Source of the DNA: Oceaniferula flava
GTDB lineage: Bacteria; Verrucomicrobiota; Verrucomicrobiia; Verrucomicrobiales; Akkermansiaceae
Assembly: GCF_016811075.1 (NCBI RefSeq)
Contig: NZ_JAFBGL010000002.1
Span: forward strand, 455,050 to 519,049
DNA length: 64,000 nucleotides
Reading direction: 5' to 3'
The notes beneath the pieces were generated by a model, which saw nothing but the letters and a program-made list of their open reading frames with translations, did not search any database and was not told the DNA's origin. This document shows positions 7,353-15,803 of this stretch, in pieces; the first letter of the stretch is position 1, and each line of letters opens with the position of its first letter. A program made the translations under genes and the position numbers.

Positions 7353-8273
7353 ATGTCCAACATCATCATCGGCGGAACCATCGCCATCGACAACGTCTCC
7401 ACTCCGAATGCCGAAGCTAAGAACCTCCTCGGAGGATCTGCGGCCTACGCATCTCTCGCTGCCAGCTATTACACCAAGCCAGCTCATCTGGTCGGCGTGG
7501 TCGGTCACGATTACCCGGAGGAACATTTGGAAATGCTCGAAAGTCACGGCGTGGATCTCAGTGGTGTTGAACGCTCCGATAGCGAGTCCTTTACCTGGAC
7601 CGGGGAATACCACGAGAATATGAACGATCGCACCACGCACCGCGTCGGTCTCAACGTGCTGGAAAGCTGGAAGGTCCAGGTGCCTGACGAGATCGCCGAC
7701 AGCCGCATCGTGGTGCCCGCCAACATGTCGCCGGACAACCAGATCGAAATGCTCGATCAGTGCACCGCCGCCGAGAAGTTTGTGGTCGCCGATACCATGG
7801 ATCTCTGGATTGAGATCGCCAACGAACGCCTCCACGAAGTGCTACAGCGCATCGATCTTCTGGTCATCAACGAGTCCGAAGCCCGCGACTTCGCCGGCAC
7901 CAGCAATCTGATCCTCGCCGGTGAGATTCTGTTGGAAAAAGGACCCCGCTACGTCGTCATCAAGCTCGGCGAGTTTGGAGCCATCTTGTTTGGGCCGGAC
8001 AACGCCATCTTCAAGTTCCACGCCTGGCCGCTGCGCGAAATTGTTGACCCCACAGGCGCGGGCGACACCTTCCTCGGAGCCATGGCCGGCTATTTGGCAG
8101 ACCTCGGCGGCGTTGATTTTAGCTTCGCCCAGATCCGCGATGCCATTCTGCGCGGTTCTATCCTCGCCAGCTTCACCTGCGAGGATTTCTCCACTCGCCG
8201 ACTCGAAACCGTCACCGAGCAGGAAATTCAACAACGTCTCGACGGTCTCAAGGCCATGAGTCAGTGGGACTAA
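7353..8273 (+). CDS. PfkB-family carbohydrate/nucleoside kinase
   Basis: The 306-residue product starts at ATG 7353 (MSNIIIGGTIAIDNV). It carries the ribokinase-fold signatures: an N-terminal GG motif in LLGGSAAYASLAAS, an internal VINESEARDF segment, and the C-terminal DPTGAGDTFLGAMAGYL anion-hole/catalytic Asp motif. Members phosphorylate sugars or nucleosides with ATP. The primary sequence does not tell the substrate; ribokinase, adenosine kinase and fructokinase subfamilies remain possible. It lies 61 bases after thiE, but a vitamin-specific role is not supported. Confidence 0.85.
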   Translation: MSNIIIGGTIAIDNVSTPNAEAKNLLGGSAAYASLAASYYTKPAHLVGVVGHDYPEEHLEMLESHGVDLSGVERSDSESFTWTGEYHENMNDRTTHRVGLNVLESWKVQVPDEIADSRIVVPANMSPDNQIEMLDQCTAAEKFVVADTMDLWIEIANERLHEVLQRIDLLVINESEARDFAGTSNLILAGEILLEKGPRYVVIKLGEFGAILFGPDNAIFKFHAWPLREIVDPTGAGDTFLGAMAGYLADLGGVDFSFAQIRDAILRGSILASFTCEDFSTRRLETVTEQEIQQRLDGLKAMSQWD

Positions 8274-8596
8274 AACTGCCCGGAACGGCCTGAAAAAGTG
8301 GTTTTTTGAGCTGTCTAGAATTGTTCAAGCAACGTTCTCCGGTCGCACTTCTCCTGTGGTAACTCTCAGTGGGTCAATTGGCTGATGTATGCTTAGGTTC
8401 TCTGAAATGTGCGCTTAAATGAGTTAAAACGCTCTTTGAACATTGACATCCGAGGCGGCAAACAGCAAATTGCATTCAATCGGAGATAGCTGAAATGTGT
8501 CCATACGGCATGATGAATATAATCCGAGGCTGACGCAGGTGGCATTTCTTGCTTCAAACAAGCTTGCCCCAAGAACCTAATCTCAAACACACTAAG
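8274..8596. promoter_or_regulatory. 323-bp spacer with a candidate promoter for the secreted protein at 8597
   Basis: No gene or convincing terminator is visible after the PfkB stop. A perfect -10 hexamer TATAAT lies at 8518-8523, about 74 bases upstream of the next start codon, without a good -35 at 16-18 bases. A perfect TTGACA at 8443-8448 lies too far upstream to pair with it. The promoter is therefore tentative. Confidence 0.3.
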
Positions 8597-9619
8597 ATGA
8601 AAATTACCACGATCACCACAATGGCCGCCCTGTTGATGGGCGCTGCCAGTGCCGTTGCTCAGGACACGGCTTACACCAAGCCTGCGGGCTTTGTTACTCA
8701 CACTGTTTCACCCGGGTTGAACATGCTGGGACTGACATTGCACGAACCTATCGCTGTTGCTGGTGTGTTAGGCTCTCTGTCTGGTGATGATATAGCCACT
8801 AATATTTCGGATTTGTCAGCATCATTGGGTGATTCAGACTCAGACAGCAAGGTCATCATCGAAATCACGGATGGTGATAACGACGGGTTGATTATTGAAG
8901 CTACTAGTTGGAGTGGAAGTTCCTTCACGAATATTCCGGGGCTTGATGCATCTCTTGAAGGAGATAGCTTTCAAGTAAGGTGGGCTCCTTCTATTTCTGA
9001 CTTGTTTGGTTCTGATAATAGCAAGGGCTTCAAGGCTGGTGATCTACAAACTGCCGATGTCATCTGGATTTCTAATGGAACTGGAGGTTTTGATAAATAT
9101 TACTACAGCGAGGGCGACCCTGGTGCATTTCCTGTGCCTGTGACAGCCGGTTGGAAAAACTCAGTGGGCGGCGATGCTGCAAATACTCGGATCAATTACA
9201 TGGATGGTATTTTTATCCAAAGACGCGAAAATAGTGATTTGGATTTGGTTTTCACAGGTGCAGTCAAAACGACGAAAACGTTGTTGGACCTGAGAGGTGG
9301 AGGTGCATATAATTACTACAGCGGGATTTTTCCTGCATCGACGACGTTGTCTGATAGCAATCTTCAGGCCGTACTTACTCATGGAGATTTGACCAATGGC
9401 GATGTTGTTTGGATGCCAAGTGATGTTGGTGCATGGAATAAGTTTACCTACCGAGATGAAGACCCCGCCGCATTTCCCGTTCCTGTTACTGAGGGCTGGA
9501 AAGATTCCGTGGGTGGGGATGCATCAGATGTTGAAATGACATCTGGCTTCATTATCCAACGACGTGGAGCAGCTGTAAACGCTCCATACGAGCCTAACGA
9601 CTTATATGACAATCTTTAA
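8597..9619 (+). CDS. Secreted protein with internal duplication, resembling the TIGR02597 family
   Basis: The 340-residue product starts at ATG 8597 with a signal peptide (MKITTITTMAALLMGAASAVAQ). The mature start, YTKPAGFVTHTVSPGLNML, and the repeated motifs resemble a verrucomicrobial family of secreted proteins (TIGR02597 as I recall it), but I could not check this. Two homologous units are visible. Residues ~154-211 contain DVIWIS...FPVPVTAGWKNSVGGDA...GIFIQRR. Residues ~269-323 contain DVVWMP...FPVPVTEGWKDSVGGDA...GFIIQRR. There is no PEP-CTERM tail, although the next gene 25 bases downstream encodes one, so the two may form an operon of surface proteins. No enzymatic residues are recognisable. 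Confidence 0.7.
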   Translation: MKITTITTMAALLMGAASAVAQDTAYTKPAGFVTHTVSPGLNMLGLTLHEPIAVAGVLGSLSGDDIATNISDLSASLGDSDSDSKVIIEITDGDNDGLIIEATSWSGSSFTNIPGLDASLEGDSFQVRWAPSISDLFGSDNSKGFKAGDLQTADVIWISNGTGGFDKYYYSEGDPGAFPVPVTAGWKNSVGGDAANTRINYMDGIFIQRRENSDLDLVFTGAVKTTKTLLDLRGGGAYNYYSGIFPASTTLSDSNLQAVLTHGDLTNGDVVWMPSDVGAWNKFTYRDEDPAAFPVPVTEGWKDSVGGDASDVEMTSGFIIQRRGAAVNAPYEPNDLYDNL

Positions 9620-9644
9620 AAACTAGCCTTAGACTATATCTAAT

Positions 9645-10235
9645 ATGAAAAAATTAATAAGCATAACCGCGCTGAGTATCGGAATCTCAGCAATAGCCCA
9701 ATCAGCTACAGTCACTTTAGAGACTAAAGCATTTGTTAATTATAGTGACGGTTCAACTCCTGTCACTGATAACACAGGTACAGTTTCTGTGGGCTTTTAT
9801 GATTCAGAACCAACATTTGGAACTGAGGTATCTACTGCTGATATTTTGTCCGATTACACTGCCTTGGGCAGTGGGGCATTCGAGGATTCTATCGGTAATC
9901 TAGACGGATACTTTAGGTTTGATTTAACCGAAAATATTACCTCTGAATATGCCTCAAAGGATGTTTATATTGTTCTGGGTAATGCTAGCACTCTAGAGGC
10001 ATCTGATGAGTTCCTAGTTTGGAAAGCTACCTCAAATCCAGACGGTAATACTTTTGTTGAAGATGATCCTCTTGGAGGGCCCGGATCCGTGGCTCTTGAC
10101 AATACAACAGGCTCATTGCTCTTGGGTGATTTCGAAAGTGGTGAATTTAATATGATTAGTGTCGTCCCAGAACCATCCTCCACAGCGCTTTTTGGCCTGG
10201 GTGGTTTGGCTTTGCTGATCCGCCGCCGTCGATAG
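9645..10235 (+). CDS. PEP-CTERM anchored secreted protein
   Basis: The 196-residue protein has an N-terminal signal peptide (MKKLISITALSIGISAIAQSA). The mature domain is Thr/Ser/Asp-rich and probably beta-rich (ATVTLETKAFVNYSDG). The C-terminus VVPEPSSTALFGLGGLALLIRRRR is a textbook PEP-CTERM: a PEPSS motif, a hydrophobic helix and an Arg cluster. Such tails are processed by exosortase, and carriers are usually exported with exopolysaccharide. No exosortase gene is in the window. A strong terminator follows at 10256. Confidence 0.85.
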   Translation: MKKLISITALSIGISAIAQSATVTLETKAFVNYSDGSTPVTDNTGTVSVGFYDSEPTFGTEVSTADILSDYTALGSGAFEDSIGNLDGYFRFDLTENITSEYASKDVYIVLGNASTLEASDEFLVWKATSNPDGNTFVEDDPLGGPGSVALDNTTGSLLLGDFESGEFNMISVVPEPSSTALFGLGGLALLIRRRR

Positions 10236-10255
10236 ACTGAGCGAAATTTTTATCA

Positions 10256-10292
10256 ATGGAGTCTTGGAGTGATCCAAGGCTCCATTTTTTTG
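10256..10292 (+). terminator. Rho-independent terminator after the PEP-CTERM gene
   Basis: A 13-bp stem (ATGGAGTCTTGGA with TCCAAGGCTCCAT, one G-T pair) encloses a GTGA loop and is followed by seven T residues, 20 bases past the stop codon. Confidence 0.9.
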
Positions 10293-10526
10293 TGTTGGCA
10301 CAGAGCCTGTAGGGTGGGGGTGAGGATTTTTTCGAGCCGAGGATGAAAATCCTGCTTGATTGCCAACGCCAGATCGTTAGTTTTTGCGCGCCCGAGGAAC
10401 TAAAGTGTCGCCAGCCAAGGATTCACCCCTGCTGCGATGTTCTCCGAAGGCTGACTCTCACTAGTATCGACTGCGAGACCCGAGAGTTCAACATCATGGA
10501 GAGCCAAGCTCTCCGCACAAGTTCCA

Positions 10527-10616
10527 GGAGGGATGGCTGAGTGGTCGAAGGCGCTCGATTCGAAATCGAGTGTGGCAGGAATGTCACCGTGGGTTCGAAT
10601 CCCACTCCCTCTGCCA
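10527..10616 (+). tRNA. tRNA-Ser (anticodon CGA)
   Basis: The sequence folds as a class II tRNA with a long variable arm. The acceptor stem is GGAGGGA with TCCCTCT (first pair G-U). The D arm begins GGCTGAGTGG. The anticodon stem is CTCGA/TCGAG around the loop TTCGAAA, giving anticodon CGA. The variable arm is GTGGCAGGAATGTCAC and the T arm GTGGGTTCGAATCCCAC. A genomic CCA end is encoded at 10614-10616. It reads the serine codon UCG. Isolated from other tRNAs in this window. Confidence 0.95.
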
Positions 10617-10708
10617 CTTGGTGGCATGACCGCCCAATATGCCCGCTAGGTGTCACTTGGCTTTGGCGCTTCAGAACTCGGTGAGAAAAAGGCAGCACCG
10701 GCCTACCT

Positions 10709-12544
10709 TCATTTCAGCGCTTTAAATCGATCACGGTAATAGCTGCCGTCGGGCGTGATCACATCGGCATGCAGGATCAGCAGGTGAGTGCGGCTGGCAC
10801 TGTTCGGATGGCCGAGTTCAACGATGGTGGGTTTGCCATCGGGGATGGTGATGGCTGTTTCAAGGATGATGGAGGTTTTTTCATCGCCCAAAGCTTGGCT
10901 GTGAATGGCAAAACCTAGATCTACCTTCTGGCTGGACTCACTGATAGTAGGCTCCACTTCAAATTCATAATCACGTGAGGTGACTTCTTTTCCTTCCTTA
11001 TTCTTGTAGACGTTGGCAGCCATTTCCTGCCCGCTTGTAGCACGTTCGCCACTCCTTGCTGTGCTTGCATACATCGCCTGCGTTTGCGGGTGACTAAGGG
11101 CAATTTTTTCCAGACTCCACTGAGTGGGTTTGAGTCCCCCGGCATTCACTTCTACGATACGTGCTGTGATTCTCACCATGCGCGCTGTGGAGCTGAAACC
11201 TTTGATGATAGAAACCATGTCTGCTTGAGTAGTAAGGCTTCCGGTGATGATTAGACGGGAGTTTGAACTGTTGAAGTAAATGCTTTCGCCCTGACGTTTG
11301 GTTAATCCTAAGAGGTGGCATTGCGGGGTGATATCAAACACGGTGTCGTCTGGACCTAGATGTTGGGTCGGCTTGTAGTTTTTGATGCGGATGGGCGCTG
11401 GTATTTTTTGCGGCCCTTTCGTATTGGGGCCTGCGCCGAATGGACTATCCTGGCCAAGGTCGTTATGATTCAGTGCGGTTCTCAGCTTCACTAGAAAATC
11501 AGAATCACATCGGAAAGCTTTCGTTTCGAATGGTTTCGGCGTGGCTTTGTGGCCCTTGGGTGTCATGTTGCCTCGCATGGCATATGCTCCTTCGATTTTA
11601 GAAATATGGATGCGATTGATGCGGTGTTCTGAGTGATTTAAGAGGCCTTTGAGTTCACTGGTTTCGGTAATTAACAGGAAATTTCGCCGATCTTGCCCTT
11701 GGATCCCACAATCAAGTATAAGCGGTTTTCCGACAGAAGTGGTAAAAGCTGTATTCTGCATCACTGAAGATTTATGCTCACCAGTCCAAGCCTGAGCATA
11801 CTCGATTCTAACATCTGCGATGATAGCGCTTTCACCCAGGGTGGGCTCAAGAACGAGATAGCTGGTGGGTTCAGGTGCTTTCTTGCGGAACTCAATCAGG
11901 GCTCTTTCTCCACTGCGGCAGACGTTTCCATGACGAGCGTGCACAGTATAATCTAGCTGGAGTAGGCGCTCCATCGTCCAGGCTTGATTGTCCAAGCCTT
12001 GATCTGGAACGGAGACCAATACGCTGCGATGGATGAAGTTGAACGGCCCGCAGCAGTGGTGGACAGCGAAACAAATGGATTCCAGAATGTCGGCATTGCC
12101 CGGATCGAGACAGTAGTAGAGACGATTGTCTCCAGACATGCCTCCGGAGTGAAGCACCCATTGATGTTCTGACACGCGAATCCCCAGCTCATGAACTAGC
12201 TTCGAGATGTCACGATAACCTGGATGCTGGGGAACGCATTGAGGTAGGCGAGCCATGTCTACTATGGGGCCAAGAACTCCTTGGCCAGGTCTTACTCGTA
12301 TTGTGTCCTTGTCGTTTTCACCTCCGAAAGGGTCATCGGCGGTGGCTTCTTTGGGGGATGGTAAAAGTTGGCTGACAAAATCTGGAGCTAACTCGATGAT
12401 TCCAAAATAGAATCCGTTGGTGTTGTCGAGGTCGTATTCCTGCCACGCAGTTTCCGCTTTGGCATCCTTCTTTTCCTCCGCCATGAGGGAGGGGAAGCAC
12501 GATAGGAGTAAACCGATCGCAGCAAGTTGACACATCTTCATCAT
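10709..12544 (-). CDS. Secreted protein with two secretin-like domains, function unknown
   Basis: The 611-residue protein has a signal peptide (MMKMCQLAAIGLLLSCFPSLMAE). Two regions look like related beta domains. The first (residues ~235-320) contains EPTLGESAIIADVRIEYAQ, TTSVGKPLILDCG and FLLITET. The second (~530-600) contains EPTISESSQKVDLGFAI, TITIPDGKPTIVELG-type strands and HLLILHADVI. Before the second lies SNSRLIITGSLTTQADM...RMVRITARIVEV, which closely resembles the N-domain-to-secretin junction of type II/III secretins and PilQ. A full pore-forming secretin domain is not evident. It may be a secretin relative that no longer forms a channel, or an outer-membrane accessory protein. 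No other secretion genes are adjacent. The similarity is my pattern judgement, not a profile hit. Confidence 0.5.
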   Translation of the reverse strand: MMKMCQLAAIGLLLSCFPSLMAEEKKDAKAETAWQEYDLDNTNGFYFGIIELAPDFVSQLLPSPKEATADDPFGGENDKDTIRVRPGQGVLGPIVDMARLPQCVPQHPGYRDISKLVHELGIRVSEHQWVLHSGGMSGDNRLYYCLDPGNADILESICFAVHHCCGPFNFIHRSVLVSVPDQGLDNQAWTMERLLQLDYTVHARHGNVCRSGERALIEFRKKAPEPTSYLVLEPTLGESAIIADVRIEYAQAWTGEHKSSVMQNTAFTTSVGKPLILDCGIQGQDRRNFLLITETSELKGLLNHSEHRINRIHISKIEGAYAMRGNMTPKGHKATPKPFETKAFRCDSDFLVKLRTALNHNDLGQDSPFGAGPNTKGPQKIPAPIRIKNYKPTQHLGPDDTVFDITPQCHLLGLTKRQGESIYFNSSNSRLIITGSLTTQADMVSIIKGFSSTARMVRITARIVEVNAGGLKPTQWSLEKIALSHPQTQAMYASTARSGERATSGQEMAANVYKNKEGKEVTSRDYEFEVEPTISESSQKVDLGFAIHSQALGDEKTSIILETAITIPDGKPTIVELGHPNSASRTHLLILHADVITPDGSYYRDRFKALK

Positions 12545-12677
12545 GCTCGCAGACTAACACTTACCTGACCGTGCTGTAAACAGCGCAAAGTAGGATCACT
12601 TGCTAAGCTGACTTACCTGGCACCTGACGCTGTAAAAGCTTGCAAATCCGCGCGGGTAATGGCTTTTTCCTCCCGTC

Positions 12678-14582
12678 ATGCCTGAAGCGAACGATGCGGC
12701 CAACGAGCCAGCGAAAGAACGGAAAACACTCGATCAACGCCACCAGATGTCCGATCTGGATCGGCTCCGCCACTCCTGTGCCCACGTTTTGGCGACCGCC
12801 GTGCTGCGGATCTGGCCGGACGCTCAATTGGCCGGCGGACCACCGGTGGAAAGTGGTTTCTACTATGACATCGACCTGGATCACTCGATCACTCCGGACG
12901 ATTTCCCCAAAATCGAAGCCGAGATGAAGAAGATCGTGAAGGAGAACCAGCGCTTTGAAAAAGAGGTGGTGACCCGCGATGAGGCCATGGAGCTGGCAAA
13001 GAGCGGTCGTCTCGGTGCTCTGTCCGAGCGCGATGCCGTGAGTCAGTTCAAGGTGGATCTGCTCAACGACATCCCTGAAGGTGAGGAAATTTCTATTTTC
13101 AAAAATGGCGAGTTCTGGGACCTCTGTGCCGGTCCTCACGTCGGCCGCACTGGTAACTGCAAAGCGCACAAGATCATGAGCGTGGCATCGGCCTTCTACA
13201 AAGGCGACAACACCCGCCCGCAGCTTCAGCGTATTTACGGCACCTGTTTCAAAAACAAAACCATGCTCGACGAGCACCTCGAAAAGCTCGAGGAAGCGAA
13301 GAAGCGTGACCACCGTCGCTTAGGTAAAGAGCTTGGCATTTTCCACATCGATGAAGCGGTGGGGCAGGGGCTGATCCTCTGGAAACCCAAGGGCGCACTG
13401 ATGCGCCGTGCGCTGCAGGACTTCATCACCGATGAGCTGGACAAGCAGGGATACTCCCAGGTGTTCACCCCACACATCGGCAAGTTGGACCTCTACCGCA
13501 CCTCCGGCCACTTCCCTTACTATCAAGAAAGCCAATTTCCGGCGATTGCCGAGCGTGATACTCTGGAAAAGTTGGCGGATGAAAATGCCAGCTGCTCGAC
13601 GCTGACCAACGGACTGGAAACTGGCACGATCGAGGGCTACATGCTCAGGCCGATGAACTGCCCCCATCACATTAAGATTTATGCCAGCGATCATCACAGC
13701 TATCGTGATCTGCCAGTGCGCTTGGCCGAGTTCGGCACCGTTTACCGCTGGGAGCAGTCCGGCGAGCTGGGCGGCATGACACGTGTTCGTGGCTTCACCC
13801 AAGATGATGCCCACTTGTTCTGCACCCCCGATCAGGTGGCAGAAGAGGTTCAGAGCTGCCTTGAACTGGTGAAAAAAGTGCTGAAAACGCTCGGCATGAA
13901 CGATTACCGCGTGCGTCTTTCATTGCGTGATCCTGACTCTGACAAATACGTCGGCGAACCAGAAAACTGGGACAAAGCCGAGGACGCCCTGCGTCAGGCG
14001 GTGCAAATTCTCGGTGTTGATTATACTGAGGAAGAGGGTGAAGCTGCTTTCTACGGGCCAAAAATTGACTTTGTGGTGAAGGACGTGATTGGTCGCGACT
14101 GGCAGCTGGGCACGGTGCAGGTGGACTACAACCTGCCTGAGCGCTTTGACCTTACATACATCGGCTCTGACAACAAACCGCACCGTCCGGTGATGATTCA
14201 CCGCGCGCCATTCGGCTCGCTGGAACGCTTTACGGGTCTCTTGATCGAGCACTTCGAGGGCAAGTTCCCGACTTGGCTATCGCCTGAGCAAGTGCGCGTG
14301 CTGCCGATTTCCGAGAAATTCAACGACGCGGCCGATGAAGCGGTGAAAGCGCTCGCCGAAATTGGTGTCCGTGTCTCTGCCGACCGCAATGCGGACAAGG
14401 TGGGTGCCAAGATTCGACTTGCCAGAATGGATCGTGTGCCGTATATGCTAGTCATCGGAGCACGGGAAGCTGAAAGCGGAACCGTCTCTGTGAGACACCG
14501 GGATCGGGATGATCTGGGTGCGATGACTCTCGATGAATTTGTTCAAACCATCCAACAGGAAATTGCCGACCGTGCACTGTGA
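12678..14582 (+). CDS. thrS: Threonyl-tRNA synthetase lacking the N-terminal TGS domain
   Basis: The 634-residue enzyme charges tRNA-Thr. The editing domain starts almost at once with RHSCAH (His32, His36) and has CAGPH as the second half of the editing zinc site. The class II catalytic core shows the aminoacylation zinc ligands in RPMNCPHH, DDAHLFC and MIHRAPFGS. The C-terminal anticodon domain begins near VRVLPISEKF. In E. coli ThrRS the HxxxH motif is at about residue 73, so the ~60-residue N1/TGS domain is missing here. About 25 extra residues sit between motif 1 and the zinc cysteine (AIAERDTLEKL...GLETGTIEG). infC follows as in E. coli, with a 190-base leader between. Confidence 0.95.
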   Translation: MPEANDAANEPAKERKTLDQRHQMSDLDRLRHSCAHVLATAVLRIWPDAQLAGGPPVESGFYYDIDLDHSITPDDFPKIEAEMKKIVKENQRFEKEVVTRDEAMELAKSGRLGALSERDAVSQFKVDLLNDIPEGEEISIFKNGEFWDLCAGPHVGRTGNCKAHKIMSVASAFYKGDNTRPQLQRIYGTCFKNKTMLDEHLEKLEEAKKRDHRRLGKELGIFHIDEAVGQGLILWKPKGALMRRALQDFITDELDKQGYSQVFTPHIGKLDLYRTSGHFPYYQESQFPAIAERDTLEKLADENASCSTLTNGLETGTIEGYMLRPMNCPHHIKIYASDHHSYRDLPVRLAEFGTVYRWEQSGELGGMTRVRGFTQDDAHLFCTPDQVAEEVQSCLELVKKVLKTLGMNDYRVRLSLRDPDSDKYVGEPENWDKAEDALRQAVQILGVDYTEEEGEAAFYGPKIDFVVKDVIGRDWQLGTVQVDYNLPERFDLTYIGSDNKPHRPVMIHRAPFGSLERFTGLLIEHFEGKFPTWLSPEQVRVLPISEKFNDAADEAVKALAEIGVRVSADRNADKVGAKIRLARMDRVPYMLVIGAREAESGTVSVRHRDRDDLGAMTLDEFVQTIQQEIADRAL

Positions 14583-14760
14583 GTCGGCACAAGGATGCCG
14601 CACCTCCGAGTGTGCCCTGTTGATTCCTAGCTGCAGCCCCTGCACCACGCATGAAGCGTATGGAGAATAAGATGGCATACTCGTCTTTTTTACACGTCGT
14701 GATGACGTGTGTCCGATCGACTCCCGCAGTCAGTTAGACACCCCCTTTCCCTAAACAACC

Positions 14761-14775
14761 AAGGAGAATACCATA
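14761..14775 (+). promoter_or_regulatory. Shine-Dalgarno sequence and AUA start codon of infC
   Basis: AAGGAG at 14761-14766 is followed after six bases (AATACC) by ATA at 14773-14775, in frame with the IF-3 reading frame. It is one of the strongest ribosome sites in the window. IF-3 genes are known to use rare AUU/AUA/AUC starts, which let IF-3 repress its own translation. This decides the start 42 bases upstream of the first ATG. Confidence 0.85.
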
Positions 14776-15456
14776 GCAAAACCGAAGAAAAAGCCAAACC
14801 GCAGCCGCCGTGACATGACTCGTGTCAATGAGCGTATCCGTGCACCCAAGGTGCGAGTCGTTTATGAAGATCAACAGCTCGGCGTGATGAGTTCGCGCGT
14901 GGCTGTTGAAAAGGCCAAGTCCGTGGGCTTGGATCTTGTGGAGGTGGCGGCCAATGCCAATCCTCCCGTCTGCCGCGTTTGTGACTATGGGAAATACAAA
15001 TACGAGCAAGCCAAGCTCAAGAAGAAAGCTCCCAAGGTGGCCAATCGAATCAAGGAGATCAAACTCCGGGTGGGAACGGACACACACGATTACAATATCA
15101 AGCTGGCGCGCGCCGAGCAGTTCCTGGATCAAGGGAACAAGGTGCGTGTGCGTCTGCAGTTCCGCGGTCGGGAAAATGCTCACCGCGAGATCGGATTCGA
15201 AGTGCTCACCAAGGTGGGCGAAGATCTGAAGCAGATCGCCAACGTCGATCAGGCGCCACGCTTGGCCGGACGCGCCGTGACGATGATGCTTTCCCCGCTG
15301 CCCAAAGAGCAACGCAAGCGTCACTTCTATCTCAGCCACGGTAACTTGGTGGACCCTGATGACGAGGGTGACGAAGATATCGAGTTTGACGATGACGACG
15401 AGCTCGGCGATGATGTTCAAGCCGACGCCAACGAGGGAGATAAGGCGGGCGAATAA
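14773..15456 (+). CDS. infC: Translation initiation factor IF-3, AUA start
   Basis: With the AUA start the product has 227 residues beginning MAKPKKKPNRSRRDMTRVNERIRAPKV. IF-3 binds the 30S subunit, prevents premature 50S joining and checks the initiator tRNA/start-codon pairing. The N-domain (RVVYEDQQLGVMSSRVAVEKAKSVGLDLVEVAANANPPVCRVCDYGKYKYE) and C-domain (KEIKLRVGTDTHDYNIKLARAEQFL... RFRGRE-type segment) are intact. Beyond the usual end, about 40 residues form a strongly acidic tail (DPDDEGDEDIEFDDDDELGDD). It follows thrS; rpmI and rplT, which often come next, are absent, and a terminator closes the unit. Confidence 0.95.
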   Translation: MAKPKKKPNRSRRDMTRVNERIRAPKVRVVYEDQQLGVMSSRVAVEKAKSVGLDLVEVAANANPPVCRVCDYGKYKYEQAKLKKKAPKVANRIKEIKLRVGTDTHDYNIKLARAEQFLDQGNKVRVRLQFRGRENAHREIGFEVLTKVGEDLKQIANVDQAPRLAGRAVTMMLSPLPKEQRKRHFYLSHGNLVDPDDEGDEDIEFDDDDELGDDVQADANEGDKAGE

Positions 15457-15471
15457 CCCAAATCATTTTTA

Positions 15472-15505
15472 GGGCGGTGTGATCAAGAGTCACACCGCCT
15501 TTTTT
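15472..15505 (+). terminator. Rho-independent terminator after infC
   Basis: GGCGGTGTGA and TCACACCGCC form a 10-bp stem around TCAAGAG, followed by six T residues, about 16 bases past the infC stop. Confidence 0.9.
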
Positions 15506-15510
15506 CAATC

Positions 15511-15771
15511 ATGACGATGCTTTTTTCAACTCTCGCCCAAGCCGAACCCAACGGCAGCATGATGATTCTGCCGGCGCTGCTGTTTTTTGCCATTGGTATT
15601 GCCTTTGTGGTATTCTGGATTTGGACCTTGGTGGACTGTATTAAAAACGAACCCTCGGAGGGTAACGACAAAATCGTCTGGGTGCTCGTGATCGCACTGG
15701 CCGGATGGATCGGCGCCCTGATCTACCTGCTGGCCCGCCGCCCGACGCGCAAACGCGAACTCGGCCGCTAG
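15511..15771 (+). CDS. Small two-helix membrane protein of the PLDc_N family
   Basis: The 86-residue protein contains two membrane helices: ILPALLFFAIGIAFVVFWIW (about residues 19-38) and IVWVLVIALAGWIGALIYLL (about 54-73). Between them is the family-typical TLVDCIKNEP and after them RRPTRKR. This is the module found at the N-terminus of cardiolipin synthases and, as here, alone. Its independent function is unknown. It starts only a few bases past the infC terminator, so it needs its own promoter or readthrough. Two ATGs (15511 and 15517) are possible starts. Confidence 0.75.
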   Translation: MTMLFSTLAQAEPNGSMMILPALLFFAIGIAFVVFWIWTLVDCIKNEPSEGNDKIVWVLVIALAGWIGALIYLLARRPTRKRELGR

Positions 15772-15803
15772 CGCAGTGGTTTTGTCGGTTAAACCGACCG
15801 GCC

